Made by a program: the position numbers and the translations under genes | The notes under the pieces: model-generated | The model's input: only the letters and a program-made list of their open reading frames with translations | Database searches by the model: none | What the model was told of the DNA's origin: nothing | Origin: Eubacterium sp. | GTDB lineage: Bacteria > Bacillota > Clostridia > Peptostreptococcales > Anaerovoracaceae | Assembly: GCA_021769965.1 (NCBI GenBank) | Contig: JAETRU010000002.1 | Span: 62,001 to 126,000, forward strand | DNA length: 64,000 bases | Direction: 5' to 3' | In this document: positions 34,888 through 46,061 of the stretch, one piece after another | Position numbering within the stretch: position 1 is the stretch's first letter | Layout of the letters: the number at the start of each line of letters is the position of its first letter

Positions 34888-34905
34888 ATTCCCCCTGTAA
34901 TTTCA

Positions 34906-34934
34906 ATGATACCCCATCGGCGTACAATTTGCAA
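34906..34934 (-). promoter_or_regulatory. Sigma-A promoter of the activator gene
   Basis: Minus-strand TTGCAA (34929-34934), 17-base spacer, TATCAT (34906-34911). Its -35 shares bases with the -12 element of the candidate sigma-54 promoter on the other strand. Confidence 0.65.
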
Positions 34935-34963
34935 TTGTTATTTACATTTTTCCGATATATAAT
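34918..34963 (+). promoter_or_regulatory. kal promoters: candidate sigma-54 and sigma-A
   Basis: CGGCGTACAATTTGCA (34918-34933) keeps the required GG-N10-GC of a sigma-54 promoter, but the -24 box is otherwise weak. TTGTTA (34935-34940), 17 bases, TATAAT (34958-34963) is a plausible sigma-A promoter for the same gene. Either or both may be used. Confidence 0.5.
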
Positions 34964-35007
34964 TGAAGTATGAAAATCGTTTTTAAGTTTAACAAAGGAG
35001 AATGAAA

Positions 35008-35400
35008 ATGGAAGAGAAAATCACATCACTTATCAGAGTCAGAATGTCTGCAAAGGATGCTCACTACGGCGGAGAGCTGGTTGACGGCGCACACATGGTT
35101 CACCTGTTCGGCGATGTAGCTACAGAACTGCTGATCAAACTGGACGGAGACGAAGGTCTGTTCTGCGCTTATGACAACGTAGAATTCCTGGCTCCTACAT
35201 ATGCCGGCGACTATATCGAAGCTTACGGCGAGATCACCAAGATCGGCAACACTTCCAGAAAAATGAAGTTCGAAGCCAGAAAAGTTATCGTTTCCAGAAA
35301 AGACATCAACGCTTCCGCAGCTGACTTCCTGGAAGAGCCTATCGTAGTAGCAAGAGCTACCGGTACTTGTGTAACTCCGAAAGACTGCAAGAGAAAATAG
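35008..35400 (+). CDS. kal: 3-aminobutyryl-CoA ammonia-lyase
   Basis: 130 residues, a single hotdog-fold protein. It closely matches Kal: [39 protein letters not shown] and [23 protein letters not shown]. Kal removes ammonia from 3-aminobutyryl-CoA to give crotonyl-CoA. AAGGAG lies seven bases before the ATG at 35008; an ATG two codons earlier is too close to it. It is divergent from the sigma-54 activator and ends at its own terminator. Confidence 0.95.
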   Translation: MEEKITSLIRVRMSAKDAHYGGELVDGAHMVHLFGDVATELLIKLDGDEGLFCAYDNVEFLAPTYAGDYIEAYGEITKIGNTSRKMKFEARKVIVSRKDINASAADFLEEPIVVARATGTCVTPKDCKRK

Positions 35401-35418
35401 TTTTTCCTAATTGCTTAA

Positions 35419-35457
35419 AGACCCTGCCGGCTTTGGTACTCCCGGCAGGGTCTTTTG
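35419..35457 (+). terminator. Terminator of kal
   Basis: AGACCCTGCCGG (35419-35430) and CCGGCAGGGTCT (35442-35453) form a 12-bp stem followed by TTTTG. The convergent thioesterase gene begins to end 20 bases later. Confidence 0.9.
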
Positions 35458-35477
35458 TTATGCTATGCTGTATCAGG

Positions 35478-35936
35478 TTACACCTGCAGGCCCGGCACCT
35501 TTGCCTCTGTGGTCACAAAGCTGGCCATTGCTGTCGCGCAGACCACGCCGGTAGCTGTATCGACAGCTTTTCCGATGCAGCGGATCATCCGCTTGCCTAC
35601 GTTGGTATACTCGATATCAAACCGGAATTGCTTTCCGTTCATCGGCTTCAGATAGCTGACAGATATATCAGCCGTAGATACCATTTTACCGGATAGCGCC
35701 ACCGCGCCGATTCCCATGCCCGTATCAAAAAGGCTGCAGATCACGCCGCCGTGAACGCCGCCGTAGGGATTCAGACCCCATTCTTCAGCATCATAGAGAT
35801 ATGACACCTTTTTTCCTTTTTCCCCTATGCTGCAGTCCGCAAGACGGAGCTTCAGACGGGCGTTGAGCCGTTCCGGCTGCTGCATGTTTCCCTGGATTAT
35901 TGACTGTATCTCCTTTGCAAATTCAGTATCTTTCAA
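35478..35936 (-). CDS. PaaI-family hotdog thioesterase
   Basis: 152 residues. The hotdog core has the PaaI-type sequence NPYGGVHGGVICSLFDTGMG, in which the acidic residue and the helix are the expected active-site parts, then STADISVSYLKPM. Members hydrolyse acyl-CoA thioesters. The start is TTG at 35936; no ATG in frame has a better ribosome site (GGGGATG lies just upstream). It faces kal and may trim CoA esters from the pathway, though the substrate is unknown. Confidence 0.8.
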   Translation of the reverse strand: MKDTEFAKEIQSIIQGNMQQPERLNARLKLRLADCSIGEKGKKVSYLYDAEEWGLNPYGGVHGGVICSLFDTGMGIGAVALSGKMVSTADISVSYLKPMNGKQFRFDIEYTNVGKRMIRCIGKAVDTATGVVCATAMASFVTTEAKVPGLQV

Positions 35937-35977
35937 AAAATCATCCCCATTCTTTTTTTATATCAACCATATATCAA

Positions 35978-36139
35978 CAAGGAGTTTCCGGCAATTTGCC
36001 TTCGCAAATTGGGACAACTCCATTGTACGACTTGCGCCTGGCCAGTCGTACTTCGCTTGCATGCTCGTCCTCCCGGGGCGCAAAAGCACAAGGAGTTTCC
36101 AGCAATTTGCCCTCGCAAATTGGGACAACTCCATTGTAC
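35978..36139. repeat. Two 51-bp direct repeats, each a nested hairpin
   Basis: Copies at 35978-36028 and 36089-36139 differ at only two or three positions. Within each, GGAGTT pairs with AACTCC and CAATTTGC pairs with GCAAATTG around a CTTC loop. Between them GTACGACT (from 36025) pairs with AGTCGTAC. No gene is present. It resembles a REP-like or MITE-like element. Confidence 0.85.
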
Positions 36140-36156
36140 CACGGTAAGGGTCAAAT

Positions 36157-36858
36157 TTAAAGCAGAAACGTGCGGATCATTTTATCGATGCCGTCAGCAC
36201 TGATACCCCCGTCTTTCTGATCAAAAGATATCAAAAGCTGATCCCACAGATCAATACCGCAGTGATGATATTCCTCCAGCTTCCGGAAAGCCTTTTTCAG
36301 ATACCTGTCATCGGTAACCATGCCAAAATGTTCCCAGATGAATACATTCCCGTCTCTCGGCCTCTTTATGATAAAGTCAGGATACACCTGTCTGCCATTC
36401 ACCTCCATGGACGCCTCATATTTAAATTCAATATCGTAAGACGACAGCAGAGACGCAATGACCATCTCTGACTTGGAGCGGTAATACACACCCTTATATA
36501 AATTTCGTTTGTCTTCCGTCTTATAGCAGTTCTGCTCCTGTTCTCTGTCATCCCACCAGTTATCAGACGGTAGAATCGGCTGGTATTGTCTCAACACTCT
36601 TTCCAGAATCGGAATATCATTTTTGACAGATGCCAGCTGTTTTTCACACCGCTCTTTATGTAAATATCTCTTCACCAGCTGCTGCTTCCCAAACAGACTG
36701 CTGCGCTTACCATTTTGGTTTACATAATAGTATATATTACCATGAGCATTTTTCCTTTCCAGTTTTCCCCCGGGCGCTAAGATAAGCAGTTCCGAAAGCT
36801 GCTTCTCTTTTCTTCTCAAAAAATCAAGCTGCATCTCCGTACTCTCTCTGTAATTCAT
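36157..36858 (-). CDS. PD-(D/E)XK nuclease-like protein of unknown role
   Basis: 233 residues. The N-terminal half is charged and helical, likely a coiled coil (MQLDFLRRKEKQLSELLILA). The C-terminal half has YRSKSEMVIASLL, then YPDFIIKRP and VFIWEHFGM, the arrangement of glutamate, aspartate and glutamate seen in VSR/PD-(D/E)XK nucleases; the last element is EH rather than ExK. No methylase or helicase partner is adjacent. It lies between two hairpin-rich non-coding stretches, which suggests a mobile or degenerate locus. The ribosome site before 36858 is weak. Confidence 0.6.
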   Translation of the reverse strand: MNYRESTEMQLDFLRRKEKQLSELLILAPGGKLERKNAHGNIYYYVNQNGKRSSLFGKQQLVKRYLHKERCEKQLASVKNDIPILERVLRQYQPILPSDNWWDDREQEQNCYKTEDKRNLYKGVYYRSKSEMVIASLLSSYDIEFKYEASMEVNGRQVYPDFIIKRPRDGNVFIWEHFGMVTDDRYLKKAFRKLEEYHHCGIDLWDQLLISFDQKDGGISADGIDKMIRTFLL

Positions 36859-37017
36859 AACTGTTCCCCTTTTATCTAATTTGTCAGCTTTATTTATAGA
36901 ATAATATTACAATAATGTCATCTATTTGTCAATAAAGATTTTATTCCCATTCTCTTTCTTAACTGCCGCATCTTTTTCCTGCTGCTTTGCCATAGTTCGT
37001 TTCTAATAAAGGGCAAC

Positions 37018-37243
37018 TGGTTTCTTTTGAAACCAAAATCATGAAAAACGAAACCAAAACCATATTCCGAGCATCAATTCGCGTCTTACCTATGTAATTA
37101 TGTGTAATAATTACAAGTTCATCCATTCGTTCTCATCAAAATTCATAAAAAGCACCTATCATCACAATATATCGCTTGATTTGGTTTCAAAAATAGCAAA
37201 ATCGGTTTCAAAAGAAACCGATTTGCAAAAATTTGAAACCAAA
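37018..37243. repeat. Cluster of GGTTTC/GAAACC hairpins in a gene-free gap
   Basis: This 440-base AT-rich gap (36859-37300) holds no gene. TGGTTTC-TTTT-GAAACCA lies at 37018-37035, two further GAAACCAAA copies follow, and a nested structure spans 37180-37243: TTTGGTTTCAAA pairs with TTTGAAACCAAA, enclosing ATCGGTTTC-AAAA-GAAACCGAT. Seven GGTTTC/GAAACC hexamers are present in all. Confidence 0.8.
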
Positions 37244-37300
37244 TAGCAAGATAACAAACTGGCAAGATAATAAAATAAATCTACATTGTTGTAAATTCAC

Positions 37301-37993
37301 CTATTCCGCATACCTTTGACAGCATTCTTCATCCTGCTGCCGCTTTTCTGCGATGGATTCGGCCAGCATCATATCCTTGACCTTCATCAGTCTGGTCTGA
37401 TTGCCTCTCTCGTTTTCATCCAGCTTCATCTGAATGTAGCGGATGGTAGCCTGCAGCTTCGGAATCATGACATATTCCAGAGCGTTTACCCTTCGGCGGG
37501 TCTTCTCCAGCTCGGCAGCCAGCAGCGCCGTCTCCTTTTCCTTCGCCGCCAGATCCAGCAGCATCGGAAACAGATCCGAAAGGGCCGAAATAGAGTTGTC
37601 CAGCTCTCCGGAAGTCCGGGCAAAGCCGTATGGAAAGATATTAGACGGATCCTCTGCTGTCGTCTTAAAGGAGAACACCGGAACATCCACGCTCATGATG
37701 TTCTTGTTTCCCACTTCCAGGATAACGCCCTGTTTTGGAAACATCAGAGATTCCTCCATGACCTCCTGGCTCATGATGGCGCTGGCTACGGTGAAGTTCT
37801 TATACACCACAGCCAGACGATTCTCTACCTCCTGGCGCAGGCGCCCGTTTTCGCGGGCCAGCTCCAGAAATTCCTTCATCAGCTCGTCCCGCTTGTCCTT
37901 CATCAGCTTGTGGCCGCGTGTGGCAGTCTTCAGACGTTTCTTCAAAGACGTGAGCATCATCCGGGTCGGATTCACATTCATTCTTTCAGCCAT
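37301..37993 (-). CDS. ntpD: V-type ATPase subunit D
   Basis: 230 residues, mostly long coiled-coil helices (start NVNPTRMMLTSLKKRLKTATRGHKLMKDKRDEL in part; end VNALEYVMIPKLQATIRYIQMKLDENER in part), typical of the central rotor stalk. It is the last gene of the V-type ATPase operon, ten bases after subunit B. AGGTGATG precedes the ATG. The gap beyond has only a weak terminator-like stem. Confidence 0.95.
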   Translation of the reverse strand: MAERMNVNPTRMMLTSLKKRLKTATRGHKLMKDKRDELMKEFLELARENGRLRQEVENRLAVVYKNFTVASAIMSQEVMEESLMFPKQGVILEVGNKNIMSVDVPVFSFKTTAEDPSNIFPYGFARTSGELDNSISALSDLFPMLLDLAAKEKETALLAAELEKTRRRVNALEYVMIPKLQATIRYIQMKLDENERGNQTRLMKVKDMMLAESIAEKRQQDEECCQRYAE

Positions 37994-38003
37994 GAATCAT
38001 CAC

Positions 38004-39371
38004 CTACCCTAAATACTTCTCTATATACTCGTCTTTGATTCTCTTCAGTTCACTCTTAGGTAGCAGCTTCAGAAGCTCCCAGCCCAGATTCAAAGTATCC
38101 TCAATGGTTCTGTCAGTTTCATATCCCTGAGATACGTACTGCTTCTCAAACTCCTGGCTGAACTTGGCGTACATCAGGTCGATCTCCGTCAGCGCCGCCT
38201 CGCCCAGGATCGTCATCAGTTCCAGACACTCTTTGCCACGCGCGTAAGCGGCAAACAGCTGATTCATCGTATCAGCATGGTCTTCACGAGTCTTTCCCTG
38301 ACCGATACCCTTATCCTTCAGACGGGACAGGGACGGCAGTACGTCGATCGGCGGTTTGATGCCCTTTCTGTACAGCTCACGGGACAGGATGATCTGTCCT
38401 TCTGTGATGTATCCGGTCAGATCCGGGATCGGATGGGTCTTGTCATCTTCCGGCATGGTCAGGATCGGGATCATGGTGATAGAGCCCTCCTGCCCCCTCT
38501 TACGTCCAGCTCTCTCATACATCGTAGCAAGGTCCGTATACAGGTAGCCCGGATATCCGCGGCGGCCCGGCACTTCCTTACGGGCGGCCGATACCTCACG
38601 AAGCGCTTCCGCGTAGTTGGTGATATCCGTCAAAATGACCAGCACGTGCATTCCCAGATCAAAGGCCAAATATTCCGCGGCTGTCAGAGCCATACGCGGC
38701 GTCGCGATACGCTCTACAGCAGGGTCATTAGCCAGATTCATGAACATGACTGTTCTGTCGATAGCTCCGGTGCGGCGGAAGTCAGCCGCGAAGAAGTCCG
38801 CTTCTTCGTAGGTGATGCCGATGGCAGCGAAGACTACAGCAAAGTTGCTCTCTCCGCCGATGACCTTTGCCTGACGGGCGATCTGCGCCGCCAGTTCCGC
38901 GTGAGGCAGACCTGATCCTGAGAAGATCGGCAGTTTCTGCCCTCTGACCAGAGTATTCAATCCGTCGATAGCTGATACGCCTGTCTGAATAAACTCAGCC
39001 GGATAGTCTCTTGCCGCCGGATTCATCGGCAGGCCGTTGATGTCCATCTTCTTTTCCGCGATGATATCCGGACCGCCGTCTTTCGGCCGTCCCATACCGT
39101 CAAAGACACGACCCAGTATTTCAGGCGATACAGCCAGCTGGGTTCCTTTACCCAGAAATCTGACAGAGGATTCCTTCAGGTTGATGCCCGCGGCGCTCTC
39201 AAAGAGCTGCACCAGAGCGTCGCTGCCGTTGATCTCCAGGACTTTACAAAGTCTCTTCTCCCCGCTGGGCAGAAGGATCTCGCCCAGCTCGTCATAGGTA
39301 ACATTTTCTACATTTTTGACCAGCATCAGAGGCCCTGCAACTTCTGATATGGTCTTATATTCTTTCATCAT
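38004..39371 (-). CDS. ntpB: V-type ATPase subunit B (regulatory)
   Basis: 455 residues. It resembles the catalytic subunit but has no true P-loop ([19 protein letters not shown]), as normal for B. Other landmarks are [25 protein letters not shown] and [27 protein letters not shown] in part. It forms the A3B3 hexamer with subunit A. The start overlaps the end of ntpA by 17 bases; the second Met could also be used. Confidence 0.96.
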   Translation of the reverse strand: MMKEYKTISEVAGPLMLVKNVENVTYDELGEILLPSGEKRLCKVLEINGSDALVQLFESAAGINLKESSVRFLGKGTQLAVSPEILGRVFDGMGRPKDGGPDIIAEKKMDINGLPMNPAARDYPAEFIQTGVSAIDGLNTLVRGQKLPIFSGSGLPHAELAAQIARQAKVIGGESNFAVVFAAIGITYEEADFFAADFRRTGAIDRTVMFMNLANDPAVERIATPRMALTAAEYLAFDLGMHVLVILTDITNYAEALREVSAARKEVPGRRGYPGYLYTDLATMYERAGRKRGQEGSITMIPILTMPEDDKTHPIPDLTGYITEGQIILSRELYRKGIKPPIDVLPSLSRLKDKGIGQGKTREDHADTMNQLFAAYARGKECLELMTILGEAALTEIDLMYAKFSQEFEKQYVSQGYETDRTIEDTLNLGWELLKLLPKSELKRIKDEYIEKYLG

Positions 39372-41142
39372 CGTCTTCAGCCTCCTTACTGATCAGCTCT
39401 GCGACCTGCCTGTGAAGCTCAGCAAGAGTCTCTTCATAAGCAGCGTCGATCTTATCTTCTTCAATATATTTGAATCTTCCGATGGTCTCTCTTACCGGCA
39501 AAACAGCCAGCTGGTTAAACGGCGCTCCTTTGGCCACCGCATCCCGCGCCAGTTCATAGTAGCCCAGGATCAGCTTCAGCATCTTAAACTGTTTATTCAG
39601 AGAGGTGTAGGTATCTACTTCATGGAAGGAGTTCTGATGCAGATAGTCCTCACGGATGGATTTACTTGCTTCCAGCTTAACTCTGTCCTCAAAGGACAGG
39701 GCGTCTACGCCGACCAGCTGTACGATCTCATCCAGCTCTGCTTCTTCCTGCAGCAGCATGATCGCTTCCTGACGCATCTGCGGAAACTCTCTGCTGACAT
39801 TCTCCTCATACCATTTGGTCAGACGGTCCACGTACAGCGAATAGCTCTGCAGCCAGTTAATAGCCGGGAAGTGACGCTTGTAGGCCAGAGAGGAGTCCAG
39901 ACACCAGAAGACCTTCACGATACGCAGAGTCGCCTGAGATACCGGTTCCGAGATATCGCCGCCCGGAGGGGATACTGCACCGATGGCGGACAATGCGCCC
40001 AGCCGGCCTTCCCTGCCTAAGGATACCGTACGTCCGGCTCTCTCATAGAACTGAGCCAGGCGGGACGCCAGATAGGCAGGATATCCCTCTTCACCCGGCA
40101 TTTCCTCAAGACGTCCGGACATTTCACGAAGAGCCTCCGCCCATCTGGACGTGGAGTCAGCCATCAAAGCCACGGAGTAGCCCATATCTCTGAAATACTC
40201 CGCTATGGTGATGCCCGTATAGATAGACGCTTCTCGAGCCGCTACCGGCATATCGGAGGTATTGGCGATGAGCACGGTACGCTTCATCAAAGATTCTCCG
40301 CTGCGCGGATCTTTCAGTTCCGGGAATTCCATCAGTACGTCGGTCATCTCGTTGCCGCGTTCGCCGCAGCCGATGTATACCACGATATCTGCGTCAGCCC
40401 ACTTTGCCAGCTGATGCTGCGTTACCGTCTTGCCGGAACCGAACGGTCCGGGAATAGCCGCCACGCCGCCCTTTGCGATAGGAAACAGAGTGTCGATGAC
40501 ACGCTGGCCCGTGATCAAAGGCATTTCCGGCACTAACTTTTCTTTATACGGACGTCCCCGTCTGACAGGCCATTTCTGCATCAGGGTCAGCTCTGCCACA
40601 GTGCCGTCCTCTTTTTTCACTCTGCATACCACATCTTCCACGGTAAACTGCCCGCTCTCGATGCTTTCAACAGTTCCGCTGATGCCGTACGGCACCATGA
40701 TCTTCTGCTGAACTACCACAGTCTCCTGTACCGTTCCGATCACGTCCCCGGCTTCGACCGTGTCACCTGCCGCGACCGTTGGTACGAACTCCCACTTCTT
40801 TTCACGATCCAGAGAAGGTACGCTGATGCCGCGGGTGATGTTGGAACCCGCTTTCTCACGCATAGCCTCCAGTGGTCTCTGGATGCCGTCATACATAGTT
40901 TCGATCAGGCCCGGCCCCAGCTCTACAGAGAGCTGCGCCCCTGTAGATACCACCGGAGCTCCCGGTCCGATACCTGCCGTTTCCTCATATACCTGAATGG
41001 AGGCCATATCGCCTCTCATCTCTATGATCTCACCGATCAGTCCCAGATCGCCTACGCGGACCACGTCGAACATATCCGCGTCTTCCATGCCGGACGCCAC
41101 GACCAGCGGGCCTGATACCTTTACAATTTTTCCCTGACTCAT
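39355..41142 (-). CDS. ntpA: V-type ATPase subunit A (catalytic)
   Basis: 595 residues. The P-loop is GPFGSGKT, the Walker B region is [20 protein letters not shown], followed by [23 protein letters not shown]. The non-homologous insert typical of V/A-type A subunits (about residues 110-200) is present. It hydrolyses or makes ATP in the soluble head. It begins directly after the subunit F gene. Confidence 0.97.
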   Translation of the reverse strand: MSQGKIVKVSGPLVVASGMEDADMFDVVRVGDLGLIGEIIEMRGDMASIQVYEETAGIGPGAPVVSTGAQLSVELGPGLIETMYDGIQRPLEAMREKAGSNITRGISVPSLDREKKWEFVPTVAAGDTVEAGDVIGTVQETVVVQQKIMVPYGISGTVESIESGQFTVEDVVCRVKKEDGTVAELTLMQKWPVRRGRPYKEKLVPEMPLITGQRVIDTLFPIAKGGVAAIPGPFGSGKTVTQHQLAKWADADIVVYIGCGERGNEMTDVLMEFPELKDPRSGESLMKRTVLIANTSDMPVAAREASIYTGITIAEYFRDMGYSVALMADSTSRWAEALREMSGRLEEMPGEEGYPAYLASRLAQFYERAGRTVSLGREGRLGALSAIGAVSPPGGDISEPVSQATLRIVKVFWCLDSSLAYKRHFPAINWLQSYSLYVDRLTKWYEENVSREFPQMRQEAIMLLQEEAELDEIVQLVGVDALSFEDRVKLEASKSIREDYLHQNSFHEVDTYTSLNKQFKMLKLILGYYELARDAVAKGAPFNQLAVLPVRETIGRFKYIEEDKIDAAYEETLAELHRQVAELISKEAEDDDERI

Positions 41143-41466
41143 CTATTTTTCACCTCCAAATAGTATGTCCGCTCCTACAGCACGTTCGACGGACTTTCTC
41201 ACGTTGTCCATCCCTGTTCCCGAAGCTCCTTCTTTACCGGGAATCGGGATGATCGCCGGAAGTCTTGAGTCTTTATATTTATCGATGTCCTCTGTCAGCT
41301 CTGCTGCCAGTTTTTCTATGATGTAAATGATCGCATATTCCCCTTTGGCAAGCTGATGCAGGACCTTTTTCGCTTCATCGCCCCGGCTGCAGGGAAACAC
41401 GTCCAGTCCCACGGCCTTAAATCCCAGAACTGAATCCCTGTCGCCGATCACACCTATTTTATACAT
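41143..41466 (-). CDS. ntpG: V-type ATPase subunit F
   Basis: 107 residues. The family start MYKIGVIGDRDSVLGFKAVG and the closing PIPGKEGA segment are clear. It is a central stalk subunit. It overlaps the end of ntpC by eight bases and abuts ntpA. Confidence 0.93.
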   Translation of the reverse strand: MYKIGVIGDRDSVLGFKAVGLDVFPCSRGDEAKKVLHQLAKGEYAIIYIIEKLAAELTEDIDKYKDSRLPAIIPIPGKEGASGTGMDNVRKSVERAVGADILFGGEK

Positions 41467-42466
41467 ATGGTTCCCTCAATCTTTCACCGATCTGTTCCGG
41501 GGTCGATCCGATCAGGATCCCCGTCAGAATGATACGCAGGTTGTCTATCTCGATCTCCTTGGCATACCAGTATCCCGCAATAGGAACGATGCCAAAGGAC
41601 TCGTACTTCGCCTGCTTGTTGAACTCCATCATCGCGTCGTCGCACAATTTCTCAAAGAGGGCAAAATCACCGGTCTCCTTCAGCTCTCTGCCTCCCTCAG
41701 CCATAGCGTTTCTCAGCCCGTAAGGCCCCAGCTTGTCAGCCAGCTGCGCGAAAGGCTCCTCATAGGATGTAATGAAGAACTGTTCGCTGATATTGCCTCC
41801 CGCGAGGAACACCTTCTGGAAAAAGGACCAGGCCTTCCCGATCTGCCGCAGACGGACAAAGGTCTTCAGATTCAGGATATCGATCTGGCGTTTAACGATG
41901 CCGATCAGAAAATCTTCCCCTGTCGCCTCTGCCGCTTCAAGCATCTGCCTGTAGCAGGCTTTATCCATTATGATATCGATCTCCTGCGGATCGCCGCCTC
42001 TGCCGAACAGGTCTGTGGCCTCAATAATGGCTTCTTTCATATGGACAGGCATGAACATATAGTTCCTGTCCCGGACCATGGCCACCACCTGCTTCCAATC
42101 CATATCTCCGGTAGATACCAGCAGATCCTCAGAAGGCGTTACGCCCAGGAATTCTGCCTTCAGGCAGACTTTCACATTGTGATAGTCATAAGGAAACAGG
42201 CACAGCGCCAGCTCCTTTCTCTCCGGCAGAGTATCATAGATCAGATCAAAGAGCTTATTCTGCTCACGCCTGATGAACCACTCAATATCATTATTATACA
42301 GTTCCTTGGCCTCGCCATAGCCGAACTCCTGCAGAATGCTCTCTGCCGCGGGCAGATCTCTGCAGGCGGCCAGACGCATCATATCCTGCCTGCTCATCAG
42401 ATTCCTGACGAAACTTCCTATATATGCATCTGCAAAGATGTATTCTTCTGTTTTGCGTTTTGCCAT
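41459..42466 (-). CDS. ntpC: V-type ATPase subunit C
   Basis: 335 residues, helical, matching the V/A-type C (d) subunit that links the central stalk to the K ring (EYIFADAYIGSFVRNLM at the start; YWYAKEIEIDNLRIILTG near the end). The ATG at 42466 has AAGGAG upstream. The frame runs 22 codons further but without a ribosome site. Codon and neighbour pattern fit the operon. Confidence 0.93.
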   Translation of the reverse strand: MAKRKTEEYIFADAYIGSFVRNLMSRQDMMRLAACRDLPAAESILQEFGYGEAKELYNNDIEWFIRREQNKLFDLIYDTLPERKELALCLFPYDYHNVKVCLKAEFLGVTPSEDLLVSTGDMDWKQVVAMVRDRNYMFMPVHMKEAIIEATDLFGRGGDPQEIDIIMDKACYRQMLEAAEATGEDFLIGIVKRQIDILNLKTFVRLRQIGKAWSFFQKVFLAGGNISEQFFITSYEEPFAQLADKLGPYGLRNAMAEGGRELKETGDFALFEKLCDDAMMEFNKQAKYESFGIVPIAGYWYAKEIEIDNLRIILTGILIGSTPEQIGERLREPYV

Positions 42467-42479
42467 AGAATCTATCTCC

Positions 42480-43061
42480 TTACTCAAACAACCGGGCCGC
42501 CACGTCTCCCGCCAGCTCTTCTCTGGCCTCATCCACCAGAGCCTCTACGGCGCAGTTCACATAGACAGAACCCTTTTTCATCAGAAATCCGCCTTTGATG
42601 TTCCGGGTCTCTTCAGATAATGTAAACGCGCTGCCGGAAATGGCCTCTGCCGCGGCTGCCACCAGCTTTTCTCCGACCCTTTCGGCATCGCGGGGATTTA
42701 AAATCAGCTGGCCTGACGTTTCGCCGACAGACACCAGCAGACGTACCAGAAAATCCGTGTAGCTTTCCGCGTCCATGGAGGTTATCTTCTCTACAGCCTG
42801 ATCAAAACAGTCTGCGATCAGCTTCTGTTTCTCCTCCAGAACGATCTTGCGTCCATCGATGTCGGCTACAGCCCTTCTGCGGCTGATCAGCTTTTCTTTT
42901 TCGCTGCGGCCGTCAGCCTGAGCTTTGGACAGGATTCCGGCAGCTTCTTCTTTTGCTTCCGCCACGATCCGTTTTCCTTCAGCCTGTGCCTGATCCAGCG
43001 CTGCTCTGGCCTCTGTCTGGGCGTCGCCGATGATCTTCGATGTTATTTTTTCTATACTCAT
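42480..43061 (-). CDS. ntpE: V-type ATPase subunit E
   Basis: 193 residues with a long N-terminal charged helix rich in Ala, Glu, Lys and Gln (residues 10-80) and a C-terminal globular part (KGGFLMKKGSVYVNCAVEALVDE in part). It is a peripheral stalk subunit. The ATG at 43061 is preferred, though the ribosome site AAAGG is rather far. Confidence 0.9.
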   Translation of the reverse strand: MSIEKITSKIIGDAQTEARAALDQAQAEGKRIVAEAKEEAAGILSKAQADGRSEKEKLISRRRAVADIDGRKIVLEEKQKLIADCFDQAVEKITSMDAESYTDFLVRLLVSVGETSGQLILNPRDAERVGEKLVAAAAEAISGSAFTLSEETRNIKGGFLMKKGSVYVNCAVEALVDEAREELAGDVAARLFE

Positions 43062-43080
43062 TCTTTGTTCACGCCTTTCG

Positions 43081-45528
<2,448 letters not shown>

Positions 45529-45542
<14 letters not shown>

Positions 45543-45855
45543 TTGCTCCCACGATCCTTTCTGCGATATAAGATATCGCCACATCTTGTTTTTTCAAAGC
45601 GGCATCCATAACCGCCCGGCAGTTTTCCCTCGTTTCAGCAAGAAACGCGTCGTACTGCCGGTCAGACTCTGCCTGCCCCTCTGCGAGGAATGCGTCATAG
45701 GCTTCTTTCCCCTTTGCCTTCGCCTCCTCTACCAGTTTCGCAGCTTCAGCTCTGGAATCCGCTAAAGCCTGTCTGGCTTCCAGTTTCGCGTTCTTCAGAA
45801 TTTCTTCTGCCTCGGTCTCGCTTTCCCGGATCTTTGCCAGTTCATCAGCAAACAC
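45529..45855 (-). CDS. V-type ATPase subunit G/H-like peripheral stalk protein
   Basis: 108 residues forming a single long charged helix (residues 3-85), with the heptad pattern and Ala/Glu/Lys content of subunit G/H (NtpF). It is the first gene of the ATPase operon. The start is GTG at 45855, ten bases after GGAGG; no in-frame ATG is better. It pairs with subunit E in the peripheral stalk. Confidence 0.85.
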
Positions 45856-45930
45856 TGGTTCATCACCTCCTATCGGTTTATGCTTTAAGCTTGTTTGTGG
45901 ACAAAAACAAAAATTCTCATCCTTATTTCA

Positions 45931-45936
45931 ATTATA
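45931..45936 (-). promoter_or_regulatory. Extended -10 of the V-ATPase operon
   Basis: Minus-strand TGGTATAAT about 76 bases upstream of the first gene. The -35 is weak. No other regulatory element is obvious. Confidence 0.6.
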
Positions 45937-46020
45937 CCACTAATTCAATCTGCTAAACAGCAAAAGTCGCCAAAATAATATATTCTTTTTTTCAACATCT
46001 ACTTTCTATTATATACAGAA

Positions 46021-46043
46021 GGAGGCAGAAAAAATCTGCCTCC
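46021..46043 (-). terminator. Terminator-like stem after the YhgE-like gene
   Basis: GGAGGCAGA (46021-46029) pairs with TCTGCCTCC (46035-46043). The following minus-strand T-run is short (TTCTGTAT). Confidence 0.6.
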
Positions 46044-46061
46044 CTCAACTAGAAACATGTA

